DNA from: Toxorhynchites rutilus septentrionalis | Taxonomy: Eukaryota; Arthropoda; Insecta; Diptera; Culicidae | Direction of reading: 5' to 3' | Assembly: GCF_029784135.1 (NCBI RefSeq) | Contig: NC_073746.1 | Location: forward strand, 74,442,042 to 74,506,041 | DNA: 64,000 nucleotides | In this document: positions 29,678 through 41,637 of the stretch, piece after piece | Position numbering within the stretch: the stretch's first letter is position 1 | Layout: every line of letters begins with the position of its first letter | Made by a program: the position numbers and the translations under genes | The notes under the pieces: generated by a model | What the model was told of the DNA's origin: nothing | Seen by the model: the letters and a program-made list of their open reading frames with translations, nothing else | Databases searched by the model: none

Positions 29678-30560
29678 ATTAAGAAATAGTTTGCATTATT
29701 TGAAAATGCAAACAACAATTACTTGAATAAAGATAAATAAGAAAAAGAAAATTAGTTTTTCAATAATTATTTCTTAAGGACAAGATCGTTGGGAACTACA
29801 AATGGCTGCCTCTGAGATTTTTACCATGACATCTAGAATTTTTTGAGGCACACATCTCAACAAATGCAATCGTTTCATCCCTGATATTGTTACACATAGC
29901 TTGCTGCAGTGCAGCATACATGGATTCACAATTTCAGGTATGAGACGTTTGTAATTCTTGAGGTATGTACCTCAATAAATGCGGGGTGGCAGAATGAAAA
30001 ACCGCAGAGGCAGCCCTTTGTGGTTTCCATCGACCTTCACCTTGAGAAAGTAACATTCCAATGATACCAAGGGGGAAAACAACGGATTGCCAAGGGGTTG
30101 GGGCACATGCAGATGAGACCAGAAATGTCGTATTCACCTATTAAGTTAACCAATTGACTACTTTTTGGTTTCCAAGTTGCTGGAGGTTCAATAATAGAAC
30201 AGCCACCCGGGAGTATTTGGAACGCAATCGGAAGAGGTCTGCATCTGGCCTATGACGACCTAGACACTATATATGACCACCAATGGGCTAGTTTTCAAGT
30301 CCCGAGTAATTAGAGATGTCCCATGATGGGTATAGTACGGTTCTAAGTACTGCTTTGATCATGCCCATTATATTACCGCAACATGTTCCGGCCATATTCC
30401 GGCCATATTCCGGAACCAGTTGAGCGATTCTAGCCATTTATATTGGCAACAAAAAGAATTATGTTATCTTTTTTGGTTGAGCTTCAATTTGTTAATGAAG
30501 GACAAGAAAACTTAAAAACAGGTTTTAAGAAAAACCGTTCGTTTTAGGCACATGTGCCAA
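29678..30560. other. Unassigned DNA with a loose inverted repeat
   Basis: 29795-29822 (ACAAATGGCTGCCTCTGAGA) and 29995-30025 (GCAGAGGCAGCCCTTTGTGG) are approximate inverted repeats with a spacer of about 175 bp, perhaps a small fold-back element. 30380-30415 repeats CCGGCCATATT twice. No coding sequence was recognised. Confidence 0.4.
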
Positions 30561-30800
30561 AACTTAGATGAATTGTGTCGGTGGTTTCACTCGAGTATCC
30601 CTAAGGTTAGCCTTAAACCGTGGTTCAAAAGTCTGGACTTGAGTCGGGACTTTATTCGCACCTTCTCCAGACTCATGTCCAATCACGTTCGTTAGATGCG
30701 CTGTTATTTCGTCTAAATCTTGCCAGCAACAAACTCTGCGTTTGTGGTAAAGTTTATCACGACATCGAGCATGTTGTTTGGTCGTTCGAGATGTATCTAC
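30561..30800 (+). pseudogene. I-clade ORF2 C-terminal fragment
   Basis: This piece matches copy 1 ORF2 from about 15986 to 16215, with nearly the same wording: CGGTGGTTTCACTCG, then GTGGTTCAAAAGTCTGGACT. A one-base loss near 30688 shifts the frame. The translation includes SLDALLFRLNLASNKLCVCG and YHDIEHVVWSFEMYL, the zinc-binding C-terminus. Both ends stop abruptly within coding sequence, so it is an internal fragment, not a normal 5'-truncated insertion. Confidence 0.85.
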
Positions 30801-31557
30801 CTAATATCACAATTTTCACTATAATGTAACCAATTCAAGTTGCGAATGATTTCTGAAAAGGGCGTATTCAAAGTCATTGATCTTTCTTTCTAAAAATTGT
30901 AACTCAAATTCTAGATGTCTGATAAAAATATGATTGCTGAAAAGTTGGTGGAATTAAAAAAAACAGAGAAGTCAAACCAAGCTCATGTGCAATAGCCCGG
31001 TCTCATCGCTTGCAAATGAAAAAGGTTTGAGAAAGAGAAAATCGATACTCGCATCTCGAAGTTTGAGCGCACGCACAGGAAGTCTGTTTATAAGATTCAA
31101 TTTCCTCTTTTCTGTCAAGAACGTTATCTTTTCTGCCAACGCTAGTTTGAGTGTAGCAACTAGCAACTTGTTAACGGTCTGCGGCTAGGTCGTCCAAATG
31201 GCCTTTATCTTGACCAGAAGAGGAGAGGAGATGAGAGTTCATTTGTCCTTTTTCAGAGTTAGAAACGAAAAAACTGAGAAAGTTTGAAGCCTCTATAGCT
31301 CAAGACAACATCGTCATCATTATCACCATCACCAACACATCCCCGTTGGATGGACTTCTAAATCCAATGCCCCAAAATAACAAGCCAAGAATGAAAAGAA
31401 ACCAAAAGGAAGTGAGAAAGAATTGGGAAATTATATTGAAATATAATTAAAATGCATCAAAATCTAACGAAAATTGAATTCGGCAACAGCATACCACTTC
31501 AAAAGTCCATTGATACCCCTTGGTTAAATAGTCCTACGTATCGGGTACGAGAGACAC
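30801..31557. other. Unassigned DNA with a retroelement-like 3' tail
   Basis: 31185-31305 (GTCCAAATGGCC, then GTTTGAAGCCTCTATA) resembles the 3' part of the insert at 45988-46189 (GTCCAAAGGCCTTA, then GTTTAAAGTCTCTATA). It is probably a diverged 3' untranslated end of the same retroposon family. Nothing else was recognised. Confidence 0.4.
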
Positions 31558-31559
31558 TA

Positions 31560-32856
31560 AAGGGTGTGTCACATCAAATTGCATCACGGAAAAAACGCTG
31601 TAGAAATTCGCCCAGTAGACCGATCCTTTTGAAAATTTTAGACAGTAAAATAAAAACTATTAAACAACTTTTTGCATTTTCTTTTTATTCATACTTCGAG
31701 CCCAATCCCGTATGCTCGCACCTTCCTCTTTACTCCGTCCATAAGGTTCTGTACAACGTCAGGTTGTAGTTTTTTTTTAACAGAAATCCATTTTCTCTTG
31801 AAGTCCGCCTCCGATTTGACAACTTTTGGGTTCTTCCGGAGGGCCTGCTTCATAACCGCCCAATATTTCTCTATTGGGCGAAGCTCCGGCGCGTTGGGCG
31901 GGTTCATTTCCTTTGGCACGAAGGTGACCCCGTTGGCTTCGTACCACTCCAACACGTCCTTTGAATAGTGGCACGAAGCGAGATCCGGCCAGAAGATGGT
32001 CGGGCCCTCGTGCTGCTTCAATAGTGGTAGTAAGCGCTTCTGTAGGCACTCCTTAAGGTAAACCTGCCCGTTTACCGTGCCGGTCATCACGAAGGGGGCG
32101 CTCCGCTTTCCGCAAGAGCAGATCGCTTGCCACACCATGTACTTTTTGGAAAACTTGGATAGTTTCTGCTTGCGAATATCCTCCGGAACGCTGAATTTGT
32201 CCTCTGCGGAGAAGAACAACAGGCCCGGCAGCTGACGAAAGTCCGCTTTGACGTAGATTTCGTCGTCCATTACCAGGCAATGAGGCTTCGTCAGCATTTC
32301 GGTGTACAGCTTCCGGGCTCGCGTCTTCCCCACCATGTTTTGCCTTTCGTCGCGGTTAGGAGCCTTCTAAACCTTGTATTTACGCAGGCCCTCCCGCTGC
32401 TTGGTCCGCTGGACGAATGAACTTGACAAATTCAGCTTATTGGCGACATCCCGGACCGAACTTCTCGGATCACGTCTAAACTGCTTAACTACGCGCTTGT
32501 GATCTTTTTCACTGACGGAGCATCCATTTTTGCCGTTCTTCACCTTCCGGTCGATGGTTAGGTTCTCGAAGTATCGTTTTAGTACTCTGCTGACCGTGGA
32601 TTAGACGATTCCCAGCATCTTACCGATGTCCCGATGTGACAATTCCGGATTCTCGAAATGAGTGCGCAGGATTAATTCACGACGCTCTTTTTCGTTCGAC
32701 GACATTTTTCCAAATTTACGAAAAATTGGCAGTGAAGCATGGCCAACGTGATCTATACACTCTTATCTGATTATAAGCGAAAGCTGAAGATATAATTCCT
32801 AAAAATTAAATTTCTACAGCGTTTTTTCGTGATGCAATTTGATGTGACACACCCTT
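31560..32856 (-). mobile_element. ITmD37E transposon, copy C
   Basis: TA at 31558-31559 and 32857-32858. Both terminal repeats match copies A and B except for one missing base in the right repeat (TTTTTTCGTGATG). It is 1,297 bp long with an essentially full-length internal gene carrying two nonsense changes. Confidence 0.95.
31689..32705 (-). pseudogene. ITmD37E transposase, copy C, two nonsense mutations
   Basis: The minus-strand gene has its start at 32705 and stop at 31689. TAA at 32601-32603 interrupts HTH1 (GIV-stop-STVSRV, Gln in other copies) and TAG at 32367-32369 replaces Gln in KVQKAPN. The frame is otherwise uninterrupted. HTH2 is complete, without the 45-bp deletion of copies A and E. 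VMDDEIY, FWPDLASCHYS and LRPIEKYWAVMK keep all three catalytic residues, and the C-terminus (RAYGIGLEV) is intact. The last 215 codons form an open frame with the full DDE core. Two point changes are its only obvious defects. Confidence 0.94.
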
Positions 32857-32909
32857 TATTCTCTTCGGTAATGCCCCGATATTACCCACCCATCCCTTTG
32901 TTCTGAGTT

Positions 32910-33056
32910 TTTTTTTATCTGTATTATAGTGATCTCATTTGGCTGGTTCGTCACTTTTACTTCCATTTTTGGAAGAATGTCGGGAGTGAGAATAGAACTC
33001 GTGACCTTTAGCGTGAGAGGCATGGATGTTACCACTACGCCAGATCGCCTCCTCAC
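32910..33056 (-). mobile_element. Second tRNA-derived SINE family, copy 2
   Basis: An exact 11-bp target duplication TGTTCTGAGTT (32899-32909 and 33057-33067) flanks 147 bp. The minus-strand head has TGGCGTAGTGGTAACATCC as the A box region and a degenerate B box (GAGTTCTATTC). The tail ends in an A run next to the left duplication. It is the sister of 24087-24236. Confidence 0.88.
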
Positions 33057-33067
33057 TGTTCTGAGTT

Positions 33068-33510
33068 CAAGTAAACATATTAGAATTGTGATTGTATTTT
33101 TTTGCGTTCACCATCATATTAGAATACTCTTATTGTGAACTCCAATAAGCTCTCAACGCGTTTCGTGAAAAACGATGCTTTATGTGAAAAAAAAAACTCA
33201 TCAAAAGAGTAAATATCTGGTGAATATGGCGGATGGGATAAGACATCCTATTTGAGGCTATTCCGAATAGCTTTATAAGCACAATAAGATTCGATTAAAG
33301 CAGTGTTTCACATTCAACAATCGTTATTCCGTTGTTTATACATATTCTGATAGATCATGGTTTTTTTCTCCCATTTGTTTATTTATTTAGGCTCTTTAGT
33401 ATTTTAGCTGTAAATGAGCTGGGTTTAAATTGTGTACATGTACATGTTTTTGGTTCTATAAATTGTATATTACTCAGTAGTAACAGCCATTCAGGTGTAA
33501 GAGTGATTTT
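33068..33510. other. Unassigned AT-rich DNA
   Basis: No coding, SINE or terminal repeat was recognised between the SINE and the inverted-repeat element at 33511. Confidence 0.4.
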
Positions 33511-33827
33511 GACGTAGAACTACGTCTTTCAGGAAGGGTGCCAATTCAGAAAACAGGTCATATTTTTATGAAACAAAATAAACGTTAATAACTATTTTCA
33601 CTGTGAACGAATTCTCATGATTTGCACATCAATCGTATCGAAAATTCTCTATGATTTGTTTGATATGCTATACATTACAATTCGCTAATCTCTAAATGGT
33701 TTCAATTCATGAAAACTGGAAGAACTTCTTTTTTTCCCATACATTTGTTCTGTTGTGGGCTAACCCTACCCGTAATTCGAATGCTTATAACTTGAACATT
33801 TCTTAATTAATTGCGTAGTTCTACGTC
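33511..33827. mobile_element. 317-bp MITE with GACGTAG ends
   Basis: The left end GACGTAGAACTACGTC (33511-33526) is palindromic and mirrored by GCGTAGTTCTACGTC at the right (33813-33827). No coding. The ends resemble those of the elements at 17131-19591 and 45706-47037, but the interior is unrelated to their promoter region. The interior matches 36404-36643. Confidence 0.7.
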
Positions 33828-34009
33828 GAAAATATGCGGTCGTGTCCTAGATACAACCCCTTACAATTTTTTCTCTATTCCATTACATCATGATAAATTA
33901 CACAGTAGTAGCCATTTAGGCATAATGGTATTCTTTTTTTTCTTCCATTGTTCAGTAGACCGGACAGCGGAGACAGTGGGTATGATCATTGTTATGTTAT
34001 TTGTAGCAC

Positions 34010-34225
34010 AATAGCCCGATATTTCTTGCAGAGCACAGCAGTTGTATGGATGAATCGATCTTCGTTCCACCGTGGATCGATCTCCATCGATGATGATTGT
34101 TGCGTGGACGCAGTTATTCTATAAAAACACAAAGATGGTCAATTGAGGGCCTTGAGTTGGAACACAATATCGATTGCTTAGTAAGCGAACGCTTAACCAA
34201 GTGGCTACGAAGACCCCCTATATAG
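34010..34225 (-). mobile_element. Third tRNA-derived SINE family
   Basis: On the minus strand the head reads GTCTTCGTAGCCACTTGGTT, then AAGCGTTCGCTTACTAAGC, with a worn B box (TGTTCCAACTC). A body follows with CCCTCAATTGACCATCTTTG. The A-box spacing and anticodon-like stem are tRNA-like. The 3' boundary (left) is unclear and no target duplication was found. It is not a functional tRNA because the B box and acceptor pairing are degraded. Confidence 0.6.
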
Positions 34226-36402
34226 ATCATGGTTATCAACCAAAAATTGTCATCTGAACATGGCCACTTCCTAGATGTGATTTTTGTAATAAACAAAACT
34301 CAATTTCCTACTGTATATATTTACCAACAATTTCTGCATGCCTCCCACCTAATATCTATTCCGATTTTACGATTATCTCAAATCCACCGATCTCTGATAG
34401 GGCTCTAGGTGGCACGAATTCAATCCCCGACAGAGTAACGATAAATCGTAAGATATAACCTGAGATACTCTGAACCCCTCCCGTGTGCACCCGTGTGCTC
34501 CCAAATCTGGATCAAGATCGCACCTTGCGGGATCCGGATGTATGTGTGTGTACTCTGTGCGTCACGGCCGGCGGAGACACTCGGGTACAATCGCGAGCCC
34601 GCGATAGATTTTGATTGATTGATGGCGACAGTAAACGGTCTTAATCTGTTGGAGATAAGCGGAGAAAAACGCGTCCCAAGCGTACCGCGAGATGATCCAC
34701 GATTGGAATCTCTACGGATGATAGGATTAATCCGATGGCGTTACTTTGTTCCGTGCCGTGCGCTACGCCGGCTCTGCGGCAGGTGTCGGGGCTAGGCGAA
34801 TAAATTGTGAGGCTAATCTTATTATATCTGATAAGATAAAACAAGTTGTGATTTTTGGGAGCTCAATTTCAAAAACATTTCCACCGACGCTGGAATCGCT
34901 ACCGACAGCGGGAATTTTCGAAGGTTGAAAAGCACCGATCATGCTCTCCCCGAGTGGACCAGATGGTTAGCGATTCAAGAGTTCACCTAGTTCTAGAGGC
35001 CTCGCTTGAATGCGCTCTCGTCATTCGCTCGCCAAGTGTCGTAATCGTCGCCTTGAAATTCAAATTTCTCCACTGCATATCCCGGTCCGATTTCCATCCG
35101 CTCAGACTGCCCGAGATGAATGGCTAAACTCGGCGCAGTGGGGTGTATTCCATCAGCGTCAGCACCGGACGACATTAGGAGCCGGGATATTCATCGCCAT
35201 CGCGTTATCTGGTATGCGAGAATGAAATATCGAGCTTGCGTCCACCTGGAATGAAGATGATCGCTAACCAGAAATTAATTTTCCACCCGTTCGGCCGATG
35301 GCGATGGCACATATGTTCGTGCTCTCACACACGCTCTTATGTATAATTTATGGTGCTTTTCGGCAGTGCGTCTCCCGAGGCACCGATCGATAGAGCCTTT
35401 AATGTAAACTGCTTTTGTCATCAATAATCAGAAACGCGCACCGCGCTCTCTCTGGACCGGCTCTCCGAATGGGATATCGGTACGAAATAAATTACCAAAT
35501 TGACTCGAATCAATAACACATGATAATATGCATGAGATCTTAATCTGGAATGATAATTTAATTCCGCTGAAATGTCTGCGCGGTTCGCTCCGGAGCAAGC
35601 ATTCCCACCAGCGAGTGACGGTGATTCGGCGATTTCCAGTCTCCGTTCTCGGCGAACTGTGCGTTGATAAATTGTATCGAGATCAATTCCACCAGATTGA
35701 TGATATCCACTTACGAAAGTGTGTTATTCGGGAGGGCGCAGGCTATGATGGACGACGGCCCGGAGGGTATCCGGGTAAATAAGACCACTGAGGTAAGCAG
35801 CTTACGAAGAACGAGAAGCATCTAAACGCTCGAAATCGATCGGGAGTGTTTACCCAAGAGGAGGGGCGACACCAAAAATCCGGTAGCTGTACAAATTTCC
35901 GATGAAAAGGATAGTGGTAATTCCATTAACATAAACATTTGAAAACATTGGGATGTTTGATTCATTCTCGGTTCGATGCCTTATGTCTCTAAGCGCAACT
36001 TGGAGGAAGTTTACCGTTTGATCGCAGATTAGCGGGAAGCAGATGCATCTTGATTGTGACCACCACCGTGAAGGTATGTTCAACGGTCATCAACTTGACA
36101 TTAGTATCATCGCTTTTAAAGATTGTTGTTGTACACAATGATCAAATCATACATTTTTCATTTCATAAGAGCATAATCAAAAGTAATTTGACTTTGGTGT
36201 TATTGTAAAATCAACATTACATTTAGATCAAATCTTCAGATATTCATTTGTTTTGACCTTCTCATTGGCGTGTAGTCTGGGATGGGCTCAGAAGGGAACG
36301 GTCTAACTTCAATTATATTGCTTGAAATTCTTCAGTTTTTTAGCATTCAGTTTAGTTCATCATATACCAATAATTTTACTGAATTTACTGAAGTAATTTT
36401 TG
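34226..36402. other. Host-like DNA, GC-richer, no gene identified
   Basis: 34400-35800 is of higher complexity and GC than most of the window and free of recognisable transposons, suggesting unique host intronic or regulatory DNA. Open frames here (60-90 codons) overlap on both strands and show no domains. 36100-36400 is AT-rich. Confidence 0.4.
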
Positions 36403-36403
36403 A

Positions 36404-36643
36404 CGTAGGATAACAGCTTTTAGTAAGGGTGTCAGATCAGAAAACATGTCACGTTTTTATGAAATAAAATTAACCTAATAACTATTTTTACTGCCAACGA
36501 ATTCTGGTGATTTACATACCAATCGAATCAGAAATTATCCAATATTTTTTTGATAAGCTATACTTTACCATTTCCTAATCCGCTAATGGTTTAAATTGAC
36601 GAAAATTAGAAGCATTCCCATTTACCCATACATTTGCTTTGTC
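36404..36643. repeat. Fragment of the GACGTAG-end MITE family
   Basis: GACGTAGGATAACAGC at the left and the following 240 bp parallel 33511-33760 (for example ACGAATTCTSRTGATTT and CCCATACATTTG). The copy is interrupted at 36644 by a LOA-like insertion, and no right terminus was recognised beyond 37490. Confidence 0.65.
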
Positions 36644-36655
36644 AATTAGTGTACT

Positions 36656-37478
36656 TTTTTTTCCCCTGTTGGATATGAACCACTGCGTCCATTAACTATT
36701 GTGGTATATCCCATTTTTTTATACTCCACTTCAAGCTTACCTACTGCCAATCAGGAATACTCTGTTTGATAAATTTTATAATCCTGATCGGCGACGCAGA
36801 CCAAATTTCCTTGGGCTCCAGAATAGTCTTATCAAGGTATTGAAGTCTGCGTCTAGTTAGAGCTCCACAATTACAGAGCAAATGTTCCGAGGTTTCGCTT
36901 TCGGTATTACAAAATCGACAAATATCATCTTGCACTAAACCTATGTTTTTGAGATGGTATTTACTCGGACAGTGTCCTGTTATAAGGCCCGTGATTGTGC
37001 TGAAGTCTTTCTTATTAAGGCTCAGCAATTGTTGAGTAATTTTAATACTCAGCGTGATACATTATTTTGACTAGTTAAGTTGTATCGCCAACCAGTTGGC
37101 TAACACACAGTCAGAAATTCCACAGAATGGTTCTGGACCAGTGAAAGGTGAGCTTGAGCCGTTCCTGGCAAGTTCATCTGCTCGCTCGTTTCCCTCTATG
37201 CCACAATGGCCAGGAATCCAGTACAGTTGTACCGAACTTATCCAACTTAGTTGCCGTAAGAGGACATTTGAGCATTCTATTATCGCAGCTATTTCTGCTT
37301 GAAAAACTGTTGGCCAGTTTCCCATAGCTACAGAGATTTTTGTTCTGGGACCATACACACCAGCACCTGTTCTGATTCCCATTTTTGACCCATCAGTGTA
37401 GAACATGATTGAACCATTACGAACACTGGGACCGCTTTCATCCCATATCGAACGAGAAGGTTCGATTACACTGTATGG
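36656..37478 (-). mobile_element. LOA-like retrotransposon, 5'-truncated insertion
   Basis: A 12-bp duplication AATTAGTGTACT (36644-36655 and 37479-37490) flanks 823 bp. The T run next to the left duplication is the minus-strand poly-A tail. Only the RNase H and C-terminal region of ORF2 plus a 3' untranslated stretch are present, a classic 5'-truncated product of target-primed reverse transcription. It belongs to the same broad family as the relic at 1894-7671, but the wording differs, so it is another subfamily. Confidence 0.88.
36741..37470 (-). pseudogene. LOA-like ORF2, RNase H and C-terminal domain
   Basis: The minus strand reads SIMFYTDGSKMGIRTGAG (first RNase H Asp), then FQAEIAAIIECSNVLL (Glu), then a gap where the DS motif region should be (NVLLRQLSWIS; the usual SDSQAAL block is missing), then VQLYWIPGHCGIEGNERADE (final Asp in the NERAD motif). 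A frame change occurs at about 37050-37075. The C-terminal domain LITGHCPSKYHLKNIGL and CRFCNTESETSEHLLCNC follows, ending SIPDWQ-stop at 36741. Loss of the central RNase H Asp block and the frameshift indicate a dead piece, as expected for a 5'-truncated copy. Confidence 0.85.
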
Positions 37479-37490
37479 AATTAGTGTACT

Positions 37491-38151
37491 GACCTAACCG
37501 TGAAGTTAATAATAATTTCGTTTCTGTCCGATTGCAATTTACTTGGTATAAATAAGCCATACGTGATTCCAAACCACACTTTCAAACCAGCTAGCGAGCA
37601 GACAGACTACATTCATTACAAATGGTGGTATCACATACACCCATTTCGATGTAAGAATGGAAAATATTCCAAAACAGCAATGCAATTTCGTTCGGAAAAA
37701 ATATCGTGTCGATTTTCATGTCGTTGCCTGACGCACACACACACACACTGAAAATCGCCAGCCTCAAAGAAGAGGAACCCCACTGTATCAAAATATTCAA
37801 TGACAAAAAAGCTGTCTGCAAGTAAAACGCCCGATATTATAAAAAGTCACAGGAGGATTGGGTTCGAGACACGACCGCATAGTTGACGTAGGATTCCGTT
37901 AGACTATCTGTTGATTTTGATTATGTTTGAAAAATCACATCGTTAAACTCTTTGATAATGGTTTGGTGACCCTGAACAAGATGCCGAATGAGATATAACG
38001 AAAACTGCCCTCTGTAACCCTAGATGAGATACCTCTTGTGTCATGTATGGATGAAATAAAGAAAAAAAAACTCACCAATGTAATAGAAGATAATTATCAA
38101 TACCGAACACAAATATCAATTTTTGTCATCAGTAAAAACATGTTACTTTAA
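37491..38151. other. Unassigned DNA
   Basis: AT-rich with a short (CA)n tract at about 37733-37748. 37585-37600 (CAGCTAGCGAGCAG) resembles 23489-23504 (CAGCTAACGAGCAG), hinting at a shared old repeat. No gene recognised. Confidence 0.4.
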
Positions 38152-38153
38152 TA

Positions 38154-38486
38154 CAGTAGAACCTCGATTATCCGCCGTGCGGATCATTCGCGAAAGCGAG
38201 TTCACCTGAAATTCTATAGAACTTCCCGGGATTTGCCAGTGAGCGGTAGGGTCTTGTTCTTTTGTTTTGGTCATGTCTTCCATATTATCTCATCACTCGT
38301 GTAAACGACCTTACAGATGGATAGTTTAATAATGTCTGTATTGATGAAACATAGTTTTCATGCTTAAATATATATATTTTTTTTTGTGTCTGCACCTAAT
38401 TTGTAGCCCTTTATTGCGTTATTCATGATTTTCGTAATCCGCGGTGAGCTCGCCCGACTATTCCGCGGATAATCGGGGTTCTACTG
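38154..38486. mobile_element. 333-bp pogo/Tigger-like MITE
   Basis: TA at 38152-38153 and 38487-38488 flank ends CAGTAGAACCTCGATTATCC and the inverted GGATAATCGGGGTTCTACTG. CAGT ends with TA targets and this wording are typical of pogo/Tigger-type elements. There is no coding; the interior is AT-rich. Confidence 0.85.
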
Positions 38487-38659
38487 TATAGAGAAAACAT
38501 ATTTAATAAGGGAAAAGGTAATTTTCTTTTATAATTTTTACTTTCTTAGTCTTTATTCAACCTTTTATTCAACCCAATGCAAATTTTAATTGGACTAACA
38601 ACACTCAATACTATATGTAGAGCATATGGGAAATCACTTTTCCAATATTTCTTTATTAG

Positions 38660-39272
38660 GGAACTGCCGCATGTGTCGTCATACAAATGAAACGCAAATT
38701 TCTGCATTACTCGAGAACTAACCAAGCAAAAAAAACCAAATTAAGCAGGTGAAAGTTTTAAGGTGCAATAGAATATTCAACGGTGGTTAGATACCCCTCC
38801 CCCCTCTCTTAGGGGGGGCTGCCATACAAATGAAACACAAATTTCTACATAACTCGAAAACTAATTTGGCACGTGAAGATTTTAGAGGGCACGAAATGTT
38901 TCTATGGTGAATAGACACTCCTTCCCCCTCTCTAAGGGAAGAAGAGGGGAGTCTGTCTTTGCTATATCATATTTTCTGTATAAAACATTTATTCCATGTA
39001 ACGGAGAAACATGTTATTTGCAAGTGGTTGAAAAATCTTGAACGAGAATTGTGTCTGAAAATAATCTGATATTAAAATGATGAGTTTTGGTAGAAGTACT
39101 AGGAATTTTTCAGTAACAGGTAAATTCAACGGGGTCGATTAGAAGACCAATCAGTTAATAGTTCTGCCATTGGACTCATAAACTTGCGCTTAGTAAGAAA
39201 ACGTGAATGTTTGAAGGTATTGATAACAAAAAACAAATTTTGGGCGGGACAAAGTTTGCCGGGTCAGCTAGT
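38660..39272 (-). repeat. CTAGCTGACCCGG repeat family, truncated copy
   Basis: Reverse-oriented relative of 50107-51030. Its head, the inverted CTAGCTGACCCGGCAAACTT, is at 39252-39271, followed leftward by the same AT-rich body and about one and a half of the roughly 142-bp subrepeats (CCCTCTCT motifs). The ACAG-rich 3' end is missing. There is no coding. Confidence 0.75.
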
Positions 39273-41050
39273 ATTGAACAACAAAAGTGCTACGAATTTT
39301 ATTTTGTAAGGCGCCCAAATTTTATATTTCCAGTATATATAATATATATTACGGTGTTAAATGGCCCAGCAGAAGTATAACATGCTCGTAGGCTATTTCT
39401 CACAGAGACTATAAAGTTCTTCTTCTTCTTTTTTTATTTTTATGAGGCTTTAAACTTTGCAGTTCATTTGCCTCTAAAAACTATAAAGCTCCGAAAAACA
39501 GCTTGTATGAATGATAGATTCCATCAATGTATTCACTTCATGCCCACCAGCGAAGAGAAGAAACCGTTTCTCCGGTGAGCGTGTTCTCCCAGTATTCGTG
39601 CATTAATTCTCCAGTCCGCGCTCTTTTTCTCCTTCATTCTCTGAGCACATAATATAGATGCCAGATGTGAAAACATGTTTTCGTTTTGAATAGGCGCAAT
39701 AAGCGAAATAATTGACCTGGCCAGAAAAAATTTCATCTGCGACAGAAAACATGCTTTTCCGTGTCCTGAAGCGTCAAATGAGCAAATGAAATCATATGTC
39801 TCAAATGCTTTAAAATTTTTGTGTGTATGTATGTCTCTTGTTTTGCTTGCTCATATTCATCTTATATTGCTATATCATATACATTATACAAATACTTACC
39901 AGTATTTGAGAGTAATTTTCTGTTATTTTTAGGTTCATTTAATATATGCTAAAAAATAATTTTGGGTGTCGTTCTTGTTGTTGCAATGATCGATTGCGGT
40001 TTCCCAAAGGGGATCAGGAGAGGAAGGATTTTATTGTGCTTCCTAGATCGCCCAAAAAAAAATTCCAGCTTACTGTAAAAACCAAGGTTATACTTCCATC
40101 TCTAATTTCCTTCATTATTCGTAGGGATTTTTTTTAGAAAGACCCATACCATGAGGTTATGTACCGAATAAACAAATTTTAGAGTGTGAACCATTACTGG
40201 TTGAACCCATGGAAGGGGAAGGTAAGGAAAGTTGTCACGTCACAAACTGCATGCCGATATTCCCATGTCACAAACCATAGTACGTAGTTCATCTGTATGT
40301 TTTGAAAGGGAGCTGAAAATACAACATCAGTGTTCAATGCTGTGTTTGTGCAGAACCCGGTCATTTATCCAGAATTAAAGAAACCGTTTCGCTATAATCT
40401 GACAAAATAACTTGTAATCTGTGTTCAGGATACTTATTGGTCGATGATCCCAGCCGAAAAATCATTGGGTGACATCGTCTTCCCACTTAAATACAAATTG
40501 AAAAGAGCTACAAGATCATAGTAAGACCTAAATGATATGTCGATCATTGATATGAATCGGTTCAGTAGTTCAAAAGTTATGATTTTTTAAAAAGAAAAAT
40601 AGTTAGAAAAACGGCTATTCTCCCTGGGAAACTGGGTTTTAGACTCAATGGGGCCTTCAATCACATGCTTCACATTACTCGAACCATTGCATTATGATAT
40701 CAATTTTCATCCCACTCCAATAGTCCACACTTAAGGCCTATCATTTTTTTTTTCTTGTGCGTTGCGATGCCCTCCACAAATTAAAACCACGGAGTTTCAC
40801 ATGCACCGAACTCATGAGAAAACCACGGTCCTATCAGCTAACCCTGAGTTAATTCATTCGCAGGGCAAACAACGCCAGATCTTTAAGAAATATCTCCCTC
40901 GCCCAACACAGAAGTCCGAAAGTGGATTACACATGTGCCACTTTGGGGAACCGAACCAAAAATGGCATGACCGCCGAGCATAATAATAGTGTTTAATTTG
41001 AATTCCCATCAATGATGCTCTGCGAAATCAAAAGACGACGAAGAACGGGG
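39273..41050. other. Unassigned AT-rich DNA
   Basis: No gene recognised. 39363-39392 carries a GGCCC ... GTATAACATG motif also seen near 21600. 40548-40575 repeats the ATCGGTTCAGTAGTT phrase that ends the CTAGCTGACCCGG family, perhaps a relic of its 3' end. Confidence 0.4.
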
Positions 41051-41059
41051 ACAAACTAT

Positions 41060-41637
41060 CATTAAAAAGGAGTTAAATAATTTAACGCTTTTCTCGCTGC
41101 GCGGCGCAGGTCGCTCTGCCAATCGCGCTCCCACCCCGAAAGGACAGCGAGTGAAACCGTGAAACCGTAAAAGTGCCAACGAGCCGAGAGAGCCGTGCCG
41201 TGTGGTTGATAATCGCGAGTCGTGAAACACCTGATCGTACACCGAAATAAAACCACGTTCAATTAAATCTAATTTAATGAAGTGGTACCGCCGCCGCTCC
41301 CGGTGCCGACGGAGTGGTTCTGGCCAGAGCGGAGTGAAAATGTGAGGGTCTGGTGGCAGAAACAAACACAGAATGTACCCTTTCAACGTTGGTTGGAGGG
41401 TTCCGGGATAGGCGGCACCGTTCGGCTGGTGAGGACGAGATAACGAATGTTGCACCGGTTTGGCCGAGAAGACGAGCAGTTAAATGCAACGCGCGCGCGT
41501 TCAACATTAAATCGCAACCTTCGGGAAGCCTGACTCCTGCGCGGAGACAAATCTCATGCTTCCAAATGGTGGTGCCTGTTTTCGCGGCTTTCCGCGAGCG
41601 GATTGTCATTTGATTCGAAGCGCTTTCGGTTGCTATG
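41060..41637 (+). other. Candidate host 5' untranslated exon
   Basis: GC-rich, non-repetitive sequence with short repeated phrases of the GTGAAACCGTGAAACCG kind common in insect leader exons. It ends at GCTATGG followed by GTAAGATGC, a good splice-donor match (GTAAG). No long coding frame or core promoter is clear. A first exon of a host gene whose remaining exons lie outside is possible; equally it may be an unrelated GC-rich intron segment. Confidence 0.25.

Noticed and set aside
34140..34225. tRNA gene on the minus strand
   Set aside because: The B box is degraded and no acceptor pairing is visible; the sequence runs on into a SINE-like body.
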